Positions 8,547-18,831 of a DNA stretch of 64,000 nucleotides are shown here, in pieces (position 1 is the stretch's first letter; each line of letters starts with the position of its first letter). Made by a program: the position numbers and the translations under genes. The notes beneath the pieces are model-generated. The model searched no databases, was not told where the DNA came from, and saw nothing but the letters and a program-made list of their open reading frames with translations. Origin of the DNA: Dehalococcoidia bacterium (lineage in GTDB: Bacteria > Chloroflexota > Dehalococcoidia > Tepidiformales > Tepidiformaceae); contig PQAO01000007.1 of the NCBI GenBank assembly GCA_003104995.1, positions 1-64,000 of the forward strand. Reading direction: 5' to 3'.

Positions 8547-9902
8547 ATGAACCAGAAGGCCATGCGCACGAGCCGGGTCCGCCGGTCGATCACACCCGCG
8601 CGGCTGGCGGGCGGAGCAGCGGCCCGGTGGGCAACGACCTACCTGTACCGGGGCGAGAAGCGCCAGGCGAAGCGGAAGCAAGCGATGCTTCGCACCGCCG
8701 AGGACGTCACGCGCACGATGGGCGAGATGAAGGGCGCGGCGATGAAGCTGGGGCAGGTGCTTTCGTTGATGGCAGGCGTGCTGCCCGAGGAGATGGCGAC
8801 GCAACTTGCGACACTCCAATCGAATGCGCCGCCGATGGCGTATGGGCTGGTGGAGCAGGTGTTCGAGCGGGAGTACGGCCAGGCGCCGGACCGGGTGTTC
8901 CGGAAGTTCCAGAAGGAGCCGTTCGCGGCGGCTTCCATCGGCCAGGTGCACCGCGCCGAGCTGCGAGACGGGACGCCGGTAGCGGTGAAGGTGCAATACC
9001 CGGGTGTCCGCCAGGCGATCGAGCATGACCTGGCAAACGTGGGGATGATGATCGGGCTGGGTGGGTTGCTGGCGCGCGGGCTCGACACCCAGGCTATCGT
9101 GACGGAGTTGAAGGAAGGGATCCGGGCTGAGCTGGACTACCTGCGCGAGGCGGCATGGCAGCAGCGGTACTTCGATGCATTCGGTGGACACGGGTTCATC
9201 CGGGTGCCGAAGGTGTACCACGAGTTGACGACGAGCACGGTGCTCGTGCAGGAGTACATCAAGGGGCGGCCGTTCGCGACGGCGCGGACGCTTCCACAGG
9301 CTGAACGCGACCGGCTGGGCGAGATCATCTACCGGTTCTGCTTTGGGAGCCTGTACCGGCACCGGCTGTTCAACGGCGACCCGCACCCGGGCAACTACCT
9401 GCTCCTGGACGACGGGGCAGTAGCGTTCGTCGACTACGGCTGCGTGGCGGAGTTCAGCGAAGACGTGGTGGCCGCGTTCAAGCGGCTCATCCGGGGGCTG
9501 CTGGCCGGGGACATCGAGGAGTGGCGGCGGTCCACGGAAGCGGTCGGGATCCTGCATCCGGGGGCGCCGTTCACCACCCACGAGCTTTATGAGCACATGC
9601 ACTGGTACTGGGCGCCAATCCTGGGGGAGCGCGTGCGATTCACTCCGGAGCTGGCGGCCGAGATGGTGCGCAGGAACACCATGACCACCGGAATCGGCGG
9701 TCAGATCAACAAGCACTGCAACGTGCCGGAAGGCATGGTCTTCCTGACACGGATCAACTTCGGGCTGGCGGGGTTGCTGGCAGGGCTGGGCGCCGCGGGG
9801 CCTTGGGGCGCGATTGTCGAGGAGTACGTCGACGACCGTCCGCCGTCAACTGAACTCGGGAGGATCTCGGCCGCGACCACGCGGGACGGCCGTCCAGTCT
9901 GA
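8547..9902 (+). CDS. ABC1/UbiB/AarF-type protein kinase-like
   Basis: GAAMKLGQVLS, ASIGQVHRAELRDGTPVAVKVQYPGV, NGDPHPGNYLLLDDGAVAFVDYG. Confidence 0.92.
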   Translation: MNQKAMRTSRVRRSITPARLAGGAAARWATTYLYRGEKRQAKRKQAMLRTAEDVTRTMGEMKGAAMKLGQVLSLMAGVLPEEMATQLATLQSNAPPMAYGLVEQVFEREYGQAPDRVFRKFQKEPFAAASIGQVHRAELRDGTPVAVKVQYPGVRQAIEHDLANVGMMIGLGGLLARGLDTQAIVTELKEGIRAELDYLREAAWQQRYFDAFGGHGFIRVPKVYHELTTSTVLVQEYIKGRPFATARTLPQAERDRLGEIIYRFCFGSLYRHRLFNGDPHPGNYLLLDDGAVAFVDYGCVAEFSEDVVAAFKRLIRGLLAGDIEEWRRSTEAVGILHPGAPFTTHELYEHMHWYWAPILGERVRFTPELAAEMVRRNTMTTGIGGQINKHCNVPEGMVFLTRINFGLAGLLAGLGAAGPWGAIVEEYVDDRPPSTELGRISAATTRDGRPV

Positions 9903-10032
9903 GGCGCTGGATCATCGGCAACGTGCGGTCAATTCCGAAGCACCCCGGAGGCGCGTTAACCGACACTCCACTTACCCGGTTACGGGAGCGTGTCGATTCT
10001 CTGATTAGATAGTGGAAGGGTCAGGGGGAGCG

Positions 10033-11073
10033 ATGACAGCCCGGCAGCCCCAGGTACTGCGCGCGATGGCCGCCCCTGATCGTGGGCGGCTCGAGCTGCA
10101 GGTGCTCATCCTGCAAAGCACCATCGCCGCGTTCTTCGTGTTCGGCGCGCTCTCGGGGGTGTTCGGCCAGGGCGGGGCTGCTACCGTTGCGGCGGCGGGC
10201 TGGGTGGCGGGGTATCACGCCTGGCATGCATGGTACGTGCTTCGCCGCCGGATCCCCGGGCAGCCGAGCGCACTGATCGAGGCACTGACACCACTCCTGG
10301 ATGTCTCCTGTATCACGGTGGCGTGGATCGTCCTCGACCGCGCTCAATCGCCGTTCTGGGCGGTCTACCTGTATGCGCTGGTGAGCTACGCGCGGCGGTA
10401 CTTCGGATGGCACTATGTGGCGCTCTCCGGGTTCATTGTGGGGAACCTGGTCGGTGGCCGGATAGTCATCTCGGCGAACAGCGGGAGTGCATTGATCGAC
10501 GCCGACCTCGTCACGATGGTGGTCCTCGCGGTGACCCTGGCGACCAACTCGCAGGCGGTGGGGGCAGGGTGGCGGCGAGCGGAGCGCCAGGCGCGCATGC
10601 TGGCCGAGACCGACCCGCTGACCGGCATCGCCAACCGGCGGGTCTTCCTGGAAGAGCTCGACTCGCTGGCCAAAAGCTCGGCCGCGCCGTTTGCGTTGCT
10701 GATGCTGGACCTGGACGACTTCAAGCGCCTCAATGATGCACATGGGCACCTGTATGGCGACGACGTGTTGCAGCGCGTGGCGAGTGAACTCGCTGAGAAC
10801 GTGCGGACGGGTGACTGGGTGGCGCGGTACGGGGGCGAGGAGTTCGTGGTGGCGATGCCGCACACCCAGCTTGGCGACGCGACGCTGGTTGCCGAGCGGC
10901 TCCGCAAAGCCGTCTCGGCCTCGACAGCGACCACGGTCTCGGTGGGATGCGCCGTCCGGGAGCCAGGCGAGTCAGCAGACGAGGTACTGAAGCGGGCGGA
11001 CGACATGCTGCTGATGGCAAAACGGACCGGGAAAGACCGCGTCCGGTGGCAGGAGATGCGCAAGAGCGCCTAA
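10033..11073 (+). CDS. Diguanylate cyclase (GGDEF; GGEEF active site) with N-terminal TM region
   Basis: DPLTGIANRRVFLEEL...RYGGEEFVVAMP. SD gggggagcg-ATG at 10033; ORF track extends to 10012. Confidence 0.93.
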   Translation: MTARQPQVLRAMAAPDRGRLELQVLILQSTIAAFFVFGALSGVFGQGGAATVAAAGWVAGYHAWHAWYVLRRRIPGQPSALIEALTPLLDVSCITVAWIVLDRAQSPFWAVYLYALVSYARRYFGWHYVALSGFIVGNLVGGRIVISANSGSALIDADLVTMVVLAVTLATNSQAVGAGWRRAERQARMLAETDPLTGIANRRVFLEELDSLAKSSAAPFALLMLDLDDFKRLNDAHGHLYGDDVLQRVASELAENVRTGDWVARYGGEEFVVAMPHTQLGDATLVAERLRKAVSASTATTVSVGCAVREPGESADEVLKRADDMLLMAKRTGKDRVRWQEMRKSA

Positions 11074-11618
11074 CGGAGGCGGCGAGTCAGGGCGACAGTG
11101 ACGAGGTCGGGCGGCGTGGACACGGCGTCACGGATACATGACTCGTGGGCGCTGTCGTGCGCAGCCCAGGCGTCGAGGTACGAGCCAAAGGCGATGGGCC
11201 GGGGCTCTCCCCAGGCGGAGACGTGGCCAGCGATGAAGATGGGCTCAAGCAGATGCGACCGCTCCAGGACAGCCAGGGAGCGCGCGAGGCGTGAGCGCGC
11301 CACCGCCATGGCATCGAGGACTGCATCGAGCGGTACGCCCTCGAAGCGCTGCATGGCTTCGGCACGCGCGACAACGAGACCGTGCGGGTCGGCGCTGCCG
11401 GCGAGCCAGGTTTCGGCGCCATCGACCAGCCTGGCGACAACCTCATCGAGGAACGCGTCGGCGGTTGCGGCGTGCTCCAGGTGGTTCCGGGCGCTCCATG
11501 CATCGCCGGGCGCCGTCCTGGGCCAATATGTGGGCGGGATGGCCGCGACCAGCCCCAACAGCGACTGCCGGCGGGCGCCGGCGCGTTCGAAAAAGACGCG
11601 GACTTCCGGGAGCATCAT
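11070..11618 (-). CDS. DinB-like protein
   Basis: TAPGDAWSARNHLEHAATADAF...; start MMLPEV at 11618 overlapping the upstream gene stop. Confidence 0.5.
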   Translation of the reverse strand: MMLPEVRVFFERAGARRQSLLGLVAAIPPTYWPRTAPGDAWSARNHLEHAATADAFLDEVVARLVDGAETWLAGSADPHGLVVARAEAMQRFEGVPLDAVLDAMAVARSRLARSLAVLERSHLLEPIFIAGHVSAWGEPRPIAFGSYLDAWAAHDSAHESCIRDAVSTPPDLVTVALTRRLR

Positions 11619-12721
11619 GGCGGGGGCAGTGGGCCGAGCCGGTGTTCCACGGCTGAGGCCGCCTCCGGGTAGGCCTCGGCGAAGGCGCGAACCAGCCCGA
11701 AGCAACCACTGATCATCATGTCGCCATAGGGAGCGGCGAAGTAGGGCTGCAAGGTGGTGCGGCGGATCTTCTCGCGCTGTGGGCCAGTGGCGGCGACCAT
11801 AGGCGGCAGGGTGGGCCGGACAAGTGAGCGGTCGGCGGCGAAAGCGCCGTGGCCCTTGGAATTGAAGATTTCGGCGTGCTCCAGGAGGCCCGTTGCCATG
11901 CGCTCCGTGAACCGGACGACCTGTTCGGTGCTGACTTCGCCCGTGTGGTGCTCGAACAGGCTTGCGATGCGGCGGCCGCGGAGGTGGAAGCCGAGGAGGT
12001 GCATGTTGCCGAGGTTGAGGACGACGGTTTCGCTGTTCGGAGCAACGTGTTCATCGTGGAGCGCGCCGAGGGCAGCGGCCGGGCCGGTATCCATGAACGC
12101 GACCGGTGCTTCGTTGCGGGCTGAGGCTGTCATCGCGCGGGCACGGGTGAGGTAGGGAGGAAGCAGGTCCGGGCGAGTGGCGAAGGCCAGGAGATCGTTC
12201 CGGCCCTCGACCACGCGCTTAAGGTGCTCAAAACGGAAGAGGCGGTCGGAAACGCCTGGGGGTGCGGCGCCGTGGTCGAGGCAGCCCAGGGCGATGCCAT
12301 CGAATTCGACCGGGACCTCGAAAGCGGCAAGGGCGGTCCGCACGGCATCGAGGTCCAGGTCCTGGAGGACGACGCGGTCGGCATCGATGGTGCGGACCTC
12401 ATCCTCCGAGACGATGCGGATGCCCATATCGCGAACTTCGTCGAGGTCATCGTTGAAGGTCTGGGCGGCCTCCGGGGTGGCGTAGGCGACGCCGCCTGCG
12501 GCGAGGAACTCTTCAGCGGCCCAACTGCACGGTCCGCCGCCGCTCACGACTCCGGTCAGGAGCAGCGGGCGCCGGTCGCGGGCTGCCCGGCGGATGCGAG
12601 TGGCAGCGACCTGTGTGGCGGAGGGCAGCACCATTTTCACGTTGTTTTCGACTGGCTTGCCGGGGTCGAAAAGGAGGATGTCCTGGGTGCCGGTGCCCAT
12701 GTCGATGGCGAGGATCTGCAT
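11615..12721 (-). CDS. DUF1786 family protein
   Basis: MQILAIDMGTGTQDILLFDPGKPVENNVKMVLPSATQ; resembles DUF1786 from memory. Confidence 0.7.
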   Translation of the reverse strand: MQILAIDMGTGTQDILLFDPGKPVENNVKMVLPSATQVAATRIRRAARDRRPLLLTGVVSGGGPCSWAAEEFLAAGGVAYATPEAAQTFNDDLDEVRDMGIRIVSEDEVRTIDADRVVLQDLDLDAVRTALAAFEVPVEFDGIALGCLDHGAAPPGVSDRLFRFEHLKRVVEGRNDLLAFATRPDLLPPYLTRARAMTASARNEAPVAFMDTGPAAALGALHDEHVAPNSETVVLNLGNMHLLGFHLRGRRIASLFEHHTGEVSTEQVVRFTERMATGLLEHAEIFNSKGHGAFAADRSLVRPTLPPMVAATGPQREKIRRTTLQPYFAAPYGDMMISGCFGLVRAFAEAYPEAASAVEHRLGPLPPP

Positions 12722-12883
12722 GCAACGAGTGTAACGCCCGGAGCGGCGGGTGGATGTGTCGACGGTCAGTCAACGGAACCCCTGCGCAGGTTTGAGAAGG
12801 GGCGGGAACCGAGGACTCTCGCGGAGTGGCGCTCCTGACAGACTGTGATTGCAGGTTAGTTACGTCTTGTTAGACTTCGCCCT

Positions 12884-14260
12884 GTGTTAAGGGGATTTGG
12901 GCTTCGCCGGGCAAGTTTAGCGCCGGAGCCCGCCCATGTAGCGGACGGCATTGAGCCTCTAGCACCCGCCCGGGCCGAGACCGAAACGGTGGCTGTGGAT
13001 TCGGAGTGGGCGCCTGAACCGTTCGACGCGGGAGGACGTCCAGCACCGGGTTCACCGCGTCGCATCTTCACGTGGAAGCGCGCGCTCGCGGTGGTGTTCC
13101 TGATGGCCGCACTTGGCGCCGGGGCGGCCTACTCGCAGAAGGAGCGGATTGCCCCGGAGGTTGCCGACATGAGCCGGCGGCTCATCGGGGACGAACGGAC
13201 CGCACGGATCGAAGGCTGGTTCTTCAAGGTCGAGGACCGGATCGACAAGACAAAATACCGGCTGTTTGGTGGCGCTACCAATCCGTTTGCCACGCGCCAG
13301 GTCCGGGTGGACTTCGTACCGAAGCCGGCCGCACGCGAGATCTTCTACTTTGTGGGCGACGGATCCGGCGACCTGCCGCCGCCGGACGCGTTCGTGGCGC
13401 TGCCCATGCGACCGCCTTTGACCAGAGCGCTCCGGGACACCCTCGAAGCCGGCGAGGGCGCCTGGACGACGGCCGGGCTGCCACTCTCGCCGCCAAACAA
13501 TCCGCTGATGATGAAGACATTCATCCGGCCGGACACTTCGCGCCCCTACGCGCTCGTGGGGGTGCTGTTGTTGGACCACCGCAGAATCCGGCTGCACCTG
13601 GTGGGCGGCACCGTGGACCCTGGGGGCGACCGGGGGGTGAAAGGGCCTGGATTAATCCCGGAAGGTGACGTTGGAGAGTTGCTGGCCGCGTGGAACGGCG
13701 GGTTCAAAGGGCCCCACGGCGGCTTCGGCATGATCGCGAACGGCCTGACCTATCGACCGCTACGCGACGGGCTCGCCACGCTCTGTGTGGCGACGGATGG
13801 CGCAATGAAGATGGGGGAGTTCGGGCGGGACTTCACCTGGAGCGACAGCTTCGAGGCGTGCCGCCAGAACGTGATCCTCCTGGTGGATAGGGGCGAGATC
13901 AACCGGCGGACGACGGAAGGCAATGACACCTGGGGCTATGTCCAGGTCGACAGTTCCGAGTTCATCACCTGGCGGTCGGCCGTGGGGTTGACGAAGGACG
14001 GCGACCTGCTTGTAGCCGCGGGCAACTCGCTCAGCGCGGAGACGCTCGCGAAGGCGCTCTGGGCAGCGGGGGCCGAATACGCCATGCAGCTCGACATCAA
14101 CAGCCCCTACGTACTCACCGGGCTGTACTTCCAGCAGCCGGATGGGACGACGAGGCCGGAGAAGTTCATGGACACGATGCCGGACACGGCTGCGCGGTTT
14201 CTGCGGACCCAGGAGCGGGACTTCATGTACGTGACCCTGGACGAAACCGGCTTCAGGTAG
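12884..14260 (+). CDS. Membrane-anchored phosphodiester glycosidase-domain (NAGPA/DUF2233-like) protein
   Basis: TM near residue 70; NGGFKGPHGGFGMIANG and ...AEYAMQLDINSPYV motifs. Confidence 0.7.
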   Translation: MLRGFGLRRASLAPEPAHVADGIEPLAPARAETETVAVDSEWAPEPFDAGGRPAPGSPRRIFTWKRALAVVFLMAALGAGAAYSQKERIAPEVADMSRRLIGDERTARIEGWFFKVEDRIDKTKYRLFGGATNPFATRQVRVDFVPKPAAREIFYFVGDGSGDLPPPDAFVALPMRPPLTRALRDTLEAGEGAWTTAGLPLSPPNNPLMMKTFIRPDTSRPYALVGVLLLDHRRIRLHLVGGTVDPGGDRGVKGPGLIPEGDVGELLAAWNGGFKGPHGGFGMIANGLTYRPLRDGLATLCVATDGAMKMGEFGRDFTWSDSFEACRQNVILLVDRGEINRRTTEGNDTWGYVQVDSSEFITWRSAVGLTKDGDLLVAAGNSLSAETLAKALWAAGAEYAMQLDINSPYVLTGLYFQQPDGTTRPEKFMDTMPDTAARFLRTQERDFMYVTLDETGFR

Positions 14261-14272
14261 CGGCACGGTCCT

Positions 14273-15355
14273 TCAGGGGCCAGGGGCCACGGTTGTGGCA
14301 CACGGGCCCGAGGCCAGGAGCCAATACGCGGAGCCGGCGCGGGTGGCACTCAAGGACTGGAGGAGGCCCGGTGCGCCGCGGATCCACGACTGCCACGCGC
14401 CGGCTTCGAACGCGTACCCGGCGGTGAGGCACGACAGCCGGGAGGCGAGCACATCCATTCCCAGTGCTGGCAGGACGAGGAAGTTCCAGCCCGGCTCGAG
14501 CACGACCGGGACATCGACTGGCAGCGTGGGGGAGACCCCGGGCGAGGGTGCGGCAGATGGGGCGAGTGGATAGAGGGCGACGACGCCGGCGATGTCGTCC
14601 GCCTCGAGCTTCCTCTGGATGCCCCGGTACTGGTAGTGCATGACGGCGCCCAGCTCCTCATCCGTGCACGGACCAAAGGGGACCGGGCAGGAGTGCTCGA
14701 GCCCGGCGATGTGGCCGAGTTCGTGGAGGATGACGGTGCGCCAGTCGAGCGTGCCGTCGATGCCCACCTGCGTCGCAGCCTCGGGGTTGCTGTTGAGGAG
14801 CATGTCGACTTCGTGCGCTGTCTCTTTGCTGGTGACTCCAAGCACGCAGCCGGGGTTGCACTCCATCGGACTCCACGAGACGACGTTCTCTCCGTCGGGG
14901 CCGGACGCGAGGATCGAGGCGACGTTGTCGGTGATGCCGCCGTAGCGGAACGCGAAGCGCGAATCCGGGACGCTGCTCCAGGCCTGGAGTCCGGCAATGA
15001 CGGCCTGCGGCCCAACGGAGGATGGAGCACCCGTTGGGTTGTAGGCGACCGTCACCGGGAGTTCGTCGTCGGCCCACTTCCAACCCCAGGCGGCCCATTG
15101 GGCTGAGACGGAGCTCTCGGAGACGTAGCCCGTGGGCACGAGTTCGGCCGCGGTGCGCCGGGCCGCTGTCAGCGCGTCGCCGGGCGTGGCCGCTGCGACA
15201 AGGAATTGGAGCAAGACCGGCGGGCCTTCGGGGCGATGGACTTCGAGCGAAAGCGTGTGGCGAGCCGGCGCAGCAACGGCCGGGTCGCGCGGCAGGGAGA
15301 CGGCCGCCAGCAACATGCCCAGGAGCAGCACGGCGAGACCGAGGGCTTTGCTCAT
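14273..15355 (-). CDS. Secreted matrixin-type zinc metalloprotease with C-terminal GWN-type domain
   Basis: Signal peptide MSKALGLAVLLLGMLLAAVSL; zinc motif HELGHIAGLEH; downstream AVMHYQY. Confidence 0.88.
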   Translation of the reverse strand: MSKALGLAVLLLGMLLAAVSLPRDPAVAAPARHTLSLEVHRPEGPPVLLQFLVAAATPGDALTAARRTAAELVPTGYVSESSVSAQWAAWGWKWADDELPVTVAYNPTGAPSSVGPQAVIAGLQAWSSVPDSRFAFRYGGITDNVASILASGPDGENVVSWSPMECNPGCVLGVTSKETAHEVDMLLNSNPEAATQVGIDGTLDWRTVILHELGHIAGLEHSCPVPFGPCTDEELGAVMHYQYRGIQRKLEADDIAGVVALYPLAPSAAPSPGVSPTLPVDVPVVLEPGWNFLVLPALGMDVLASRLSCLTAGYAFEAGAWQSWIRGAPGLLQSLSATRAGSAYWLLASGPCATTVAPGP

Positions 15356-15412
15356 GGGGGAGAGGTTACCCCGGAGTCGATGCAACTCGCAGATGGACTG
15401 CACGAAGGGCGT

Positions 15413-16897
15413 CTACTCCTCGAACTGGATGAGGCCAGCGCCCTTCGCGATGAACCAGTAGGCCTGGCCCTTCTTCAGGAGGGCCATGTTGTTGAGGTAG
15501 GCAGGCAGGCCGGGGGCGTAGCGGAGCCAGGTACCGGTCGCTGCGTCGTAGCCATAGACGATCCGGATGGAGGCCACCATGGGCCCCAGTGCCACCGAGG
15601 GCGGCAGATCGCCTCCGGGCCAGGCAAGCAAGTTCGCCCCGGGCAAGATGGGTAGTGATGGTGGCCCGCCAGCCGGCGTGGGCGTCGGCGACGAGGGCGA
15701 TGTTGTCGGCGTTGCCGTGGCCGAAGGGAGCGGCGTCCGGGTCGAAGCGGGCGTGGCGGTGGGGGTGGAGGTGGCCGTGGCCGGCGTAGGTGTGCGCGTC
15801 GGGGTCGGCACCACCGTGCCACCACCGCCTCCCGGCACGGGAGTGGATGTCGGGGGGAAGGGCGTCGCGGTTGGCGGGAACGGGGTCGGCGTGGGCGTCG
15901 AGCCGGGCGGCGGGGTGGCTGTGGCCGTACCCGCCTGGGTCGGGGTTGAGGTGGGCGAGGGGGTCGACGTGGCTGCGGGCGACGGAGTGGCAGTGGGGGT
16001 CCCGCCTCCACCCGCTCCGTAGATGGCGTTCAGGCCGTCGATGTCATCCTGGGTTGGCTGGCGCTTCTGGGCGCCCGAAGGATAGCTCGCGTACATGACC
16101 GCCGAGCCGTCTCCCGTGTGGTTCAGGCCGAGTGCGTGGCCGAACTCGTGGAGGGCGACGCTCTCCAGGTCTACCTGCGTGGGGCTCCCGGTAGTCCAGT
16201 TCCAGTCGGGATCGAACTGCATGTCGAACTCGACGGCGGGTTTGTATGGATTGCCGACGGTGCTGTACCAGGAGCAGGTGACGGCGAGAACGGAGCCGCT
16301 CTGGGGGGCCCAGCCGACCGTATTGAAACCATCGGTACCGCCACCGCCACCGCAGGCGCCGGTGCCGTTGCCGCTCGAACCGCCCCCGGTGAAGGAGAAC
16401 GCGACGCCTTGCTGGCCCCAGGTGGAGGCTGCCGCCTGCATCGACTGCTGAGCCGCTCCGGCTACAGTCACGGGCTCGTCCTGGGGGTTGTAGGACCAGT
16501 TGGCGCTGCTGGCCATCCACTTGAACCCGCTCGTGACGTACTGGGCGGATACGGAGCCGGACGGCACCTCGGCAGCCCCGGGGAACCGGGCGAGCATCTC
16601 CGCACGGGCGGCTTCAGCCGCAGCCGCGAACGAGCCGGTGCCGTCGTCGTGCATGAAGAACCCGACTTTGACGTAGAACCATTCGCCGCCCCGGGGTACC
16701 ACCAGGACGGTTTCAACATCGCGGAAGTGCTCGCTCGCATCCGCCCTGGCGCCGCCCGCGCCAACGTAGGCAAAAGCAGCCAGCCCCCACGCGAGAAGGC
16801 TGAGCGAGGCGATGGCAGCGACGAAACGCCAGGTACCCGACCGATGACTCGAAGCCTGTTTGACCACCCCGGATCCTTCCCCGGCACACGTCCGCAT
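15413..16897 (-). CDS. Secreted matrixin-type metalloprotease with long P/T-rich linker and C-terminal GWN-type domain
   Basis: HEFGHALGLNH, AVMYASY, QPTQDDIDGLNAIYG; TPTATPSPAATSTPSPTSTPT linker. Start chosen at ATG 16897. Confidence 0.88.
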   Translation of the reverse strand: MRTCAGEGSGVVKQASSHRSGTWRFVAAIASLSLLAWGLAAFAYVGAGGARADASEHFRDVETVLVVPRGGEWFYVKVGFFMHDDGTGSFAAAAEAARAEMLARFPGAAEVPSGSVSAQYVTSGFKWMASSANWSYNPQDEPVTVAGAAQQSMQAAASTWGQQGVAFSFTGGGSSGNGTGACGGGGGTDGFNTVGWAPQSGSVLAVTCSWYSTVGNPYKPAVEFDMQFDPDWNWTTGSPTQVDLESVALHEFGHALGLNHTGDGSAVMYASYPSGAQKRQPTQDDIDGLNAIYGAGGGGTPTATPSPAATSTPSPTSTPTQAGTATATPPPGSTPTPTPFPPTATPFPPTSTPVPGGGGGTVVPTPTRTPTPATATSTPTATPASTRTPLPSATATPTTSPSSPTPTPAGGPPSLPILPGANLLAWPGGDLPPSVALGPMVASIRIVYGYDAATGTWLRYAPGLPAYLNNMALLKKGQAYWFIAKGAGLIQFEE

Positions 16898-17030
16898 AGC
16901 GCCGTCTGCATTGAGGGTCGGCAGTGTGACGGCGAGGCAGTACAGTTGAGGCTGCGGGCCTTTCCCTGAATCGCGGTTGAAGTTCGGTGAACGGGGTAGG
17001 ATGGCGCCTGCAAGACGGAGAGTGCTCAAC

Positions 17031-18140
17031 ATGCGCATCGGGACGGTCCGCGAACGCAAAGACGGTGAAGCGCGCGTGGGGTTGACGCCCGAAGGTGCTT
17101 TTGCGCTGGTTGCCCACGGACACGAGGTGTACTTCGAGCAAGGGGCAGGAGCGCGCTCGGGGCACACGGATGCGGCCTATGTCTCGTCCGGCGGCCGTCC
17201 GCTCGAAACGGCCGCCGAGGTCTGGGCAACGTGCGACCTGGTGGTGAAGGTGAAGGAGCCGGTGGAGAGCGAGTACGGCTACCTCCGGCCGGGCTGCGCG
17301 CTGTTCACGTACCTGCACCTGGCGGCAGAACGCGAACTCACCGAGCGCCTGATGGCTTCGGGATGCACGTCGCTGGCCTACGAGCTGGTGCGAAAGGCCG
17401 ATGGCTCGCTGCCCTTGCTGGCGCCCATGTCGCAGGTGGCAGGGCGAATGGCGGCCGAGATCGGCGCCCATCTGCTGAAACACCCGGGGCCGGGGAGGGG
17501 AAAGCTCCTCGGCGGGGTGGCGGGCGTGCCCCCTGGGAAGGTCGTCATCGTGGGTTCGGGGACGGTGGCCACGGCGGCGGCGCGGGTTCTCATGGGGCTC
17601 GATGCGCGGGTGACCGTGATGTCGCCCGACATTGCGCGACTCATCTATCTGCAGGAGAACTTCGGCGGGCGTATCGCCACGCGAGTCTCTTCGCCGCAGG
17701 GGGTGGCTGAAGAACTGGTTGGCGCTGACCTGGCGATCCTCTCGGTGCTTGTGCCCGGTGCGGCGGCGCCCAAGGTGGTGACGCGCGACATGGTGCGGAC
17801 GATGGGGCCGGGCGCCGTGATCGTGGATGTATCGATCGACCAGGGTGGAGCCTCGGAGACCAGCCGGCCGACGACGCACAGCGAGCCCACGTACATCGAT
17901 GAGGGTGTCGTCCACTACTGCGTGACGAACATGCCGGGGGCGATACCACACACGAGCACCCAGGCGCTCACGAATGCGACGCTGCCGTACATCGAAGAGA
18001 TCGCGCGGCTCGGAGTGGAAGAAGCGCTCAGGGCCGACCGGGCCCTGGCAGAATCCCTGAGTACGTACCGGGGGCAACTCGTACGCGGTCCTGTAGCCGA
18101 GATGTTCGGACTGGCCGCGACGCCCAACCCGTTTCTATAG
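17031..18140 (+). CDS. ald: Alanine dehydrogenase
   Basis: MRIGTVRERKDGEARVGLTPEGAFALVAHGHEVYFEQGAG; VVIVGSGTVATAAARVLMGL; DVSIDQGGASETSRPTTH. Confidence 0.95.
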   Translation: MRIGTVRERKDGEARVGLTPEGAFALVAHGHEVYFEQGAGARSGHTDAAYVSSGGRPLETAAEVWATCDLVVKVKEPVESEYGYLRPGCALFTYLHLAAERELTERLMASGCTSLAYELVRKADGSLPLLAPMSQVAGRMAAEIGAHLLKHPGPGRGKLLGGVAGVPPGKVVIVGSGTVATAAARVLMGLDARVTVMSPDIARLIYLQENFGGRIATRVSSPQGVAEELVGADLAILSVLVPGAAAPKVVTRDMVRTMGPGAVIVDVSIDQGGASETSRPTTHSEPTYIDEGVVHYCVTNMPGAIPHTSTQALTNATLPYIEEIARLGVEEALRADRALAESLSTYRGQLVRGPVAEMFGLAATPNPFL

Positions 18141-18249
18141 GTACCGGGTGGGGCCACTTCGCAGGGGCTGCGGGCGGGAAAGTGGCGCTTGGTGACCCTG
18201 GCGAATCAGCGCACGATGAGCGCACACGGTTCGAGTTGGAGGCGTGCAT

Positions 18250-18810
18250 ATGGCGAACTGGTACGACCACATCGACGACGAGCGGCGGGCATTCATCGAG
18301 AAACAGCACCTGTTCTTCGTGGCGACCGCGCCAGCTGAACCGGAAACCGGCTATGCCAACCTCTCGCCCAAGGGGCGCACGCTGCTGAAGGTGCTGGAAC
18401 CGAACCTCGTTGGGTACCTGGACTACCCGGGGAGTGGGAACGAGACAGCCAAGCACCTGGGCGAAACGGGGCGGATCACGCTCATGCTGTGCAGCTTCGA
18501 TGCCACGGCGAGCGTCCTTCGCCTGTACGGCCGGGGCCGGTGCGTCGATCTCGATGCCCCGGAACTGGCGGAGTACCGGGACGCCTTCGTGGACGACTTC
18601 CACCCGTATGTCCGGCAGGCGTTCTTCGTGGACGTCGAGAAGGTGCAGACCTCGTGCGGGTACGCTGTGCCGAGGATGGAGTTCGTATCCGAGCGCGACA
18701 CGCTGGACCGCTGGTGCGAGAACAAGGTCGAACCGCGCGAGATGATCGACGGCGTACCACAGGCGGGGCGGATGGTGCGGAAGGACGGGACGCTCGTCGC
18801 GGAGTCGTGA
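18250..18810 (+). CDS. Pyridoxamine 5'-phosphate oxidase family protein
   Basis: MANWYDHIDDERRAFIEKQHLFFVATA...NLSPKG...LDYPGSGNETAKHL. Confidence 0.85.
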   Translation: MANWYDHIDDERRAFIEKQHLFFVATAPAEPETGYANLSPKGRTLLKVLEPNLVGYLDYPGSGNETAKHLGETGRITLMLCSFDATASVLRLYGRGRCVDLDAPELAEYRDAFVDDFHPYVRQAFFVDVEKVQTSCGYAVPRMEFVSERDTLDRWCENKVEPREMIDGVPQAGRMVRKDGTLVAES

Positions 18811-18831
18811 GGCGCCGTGTGTGCCATCCCG

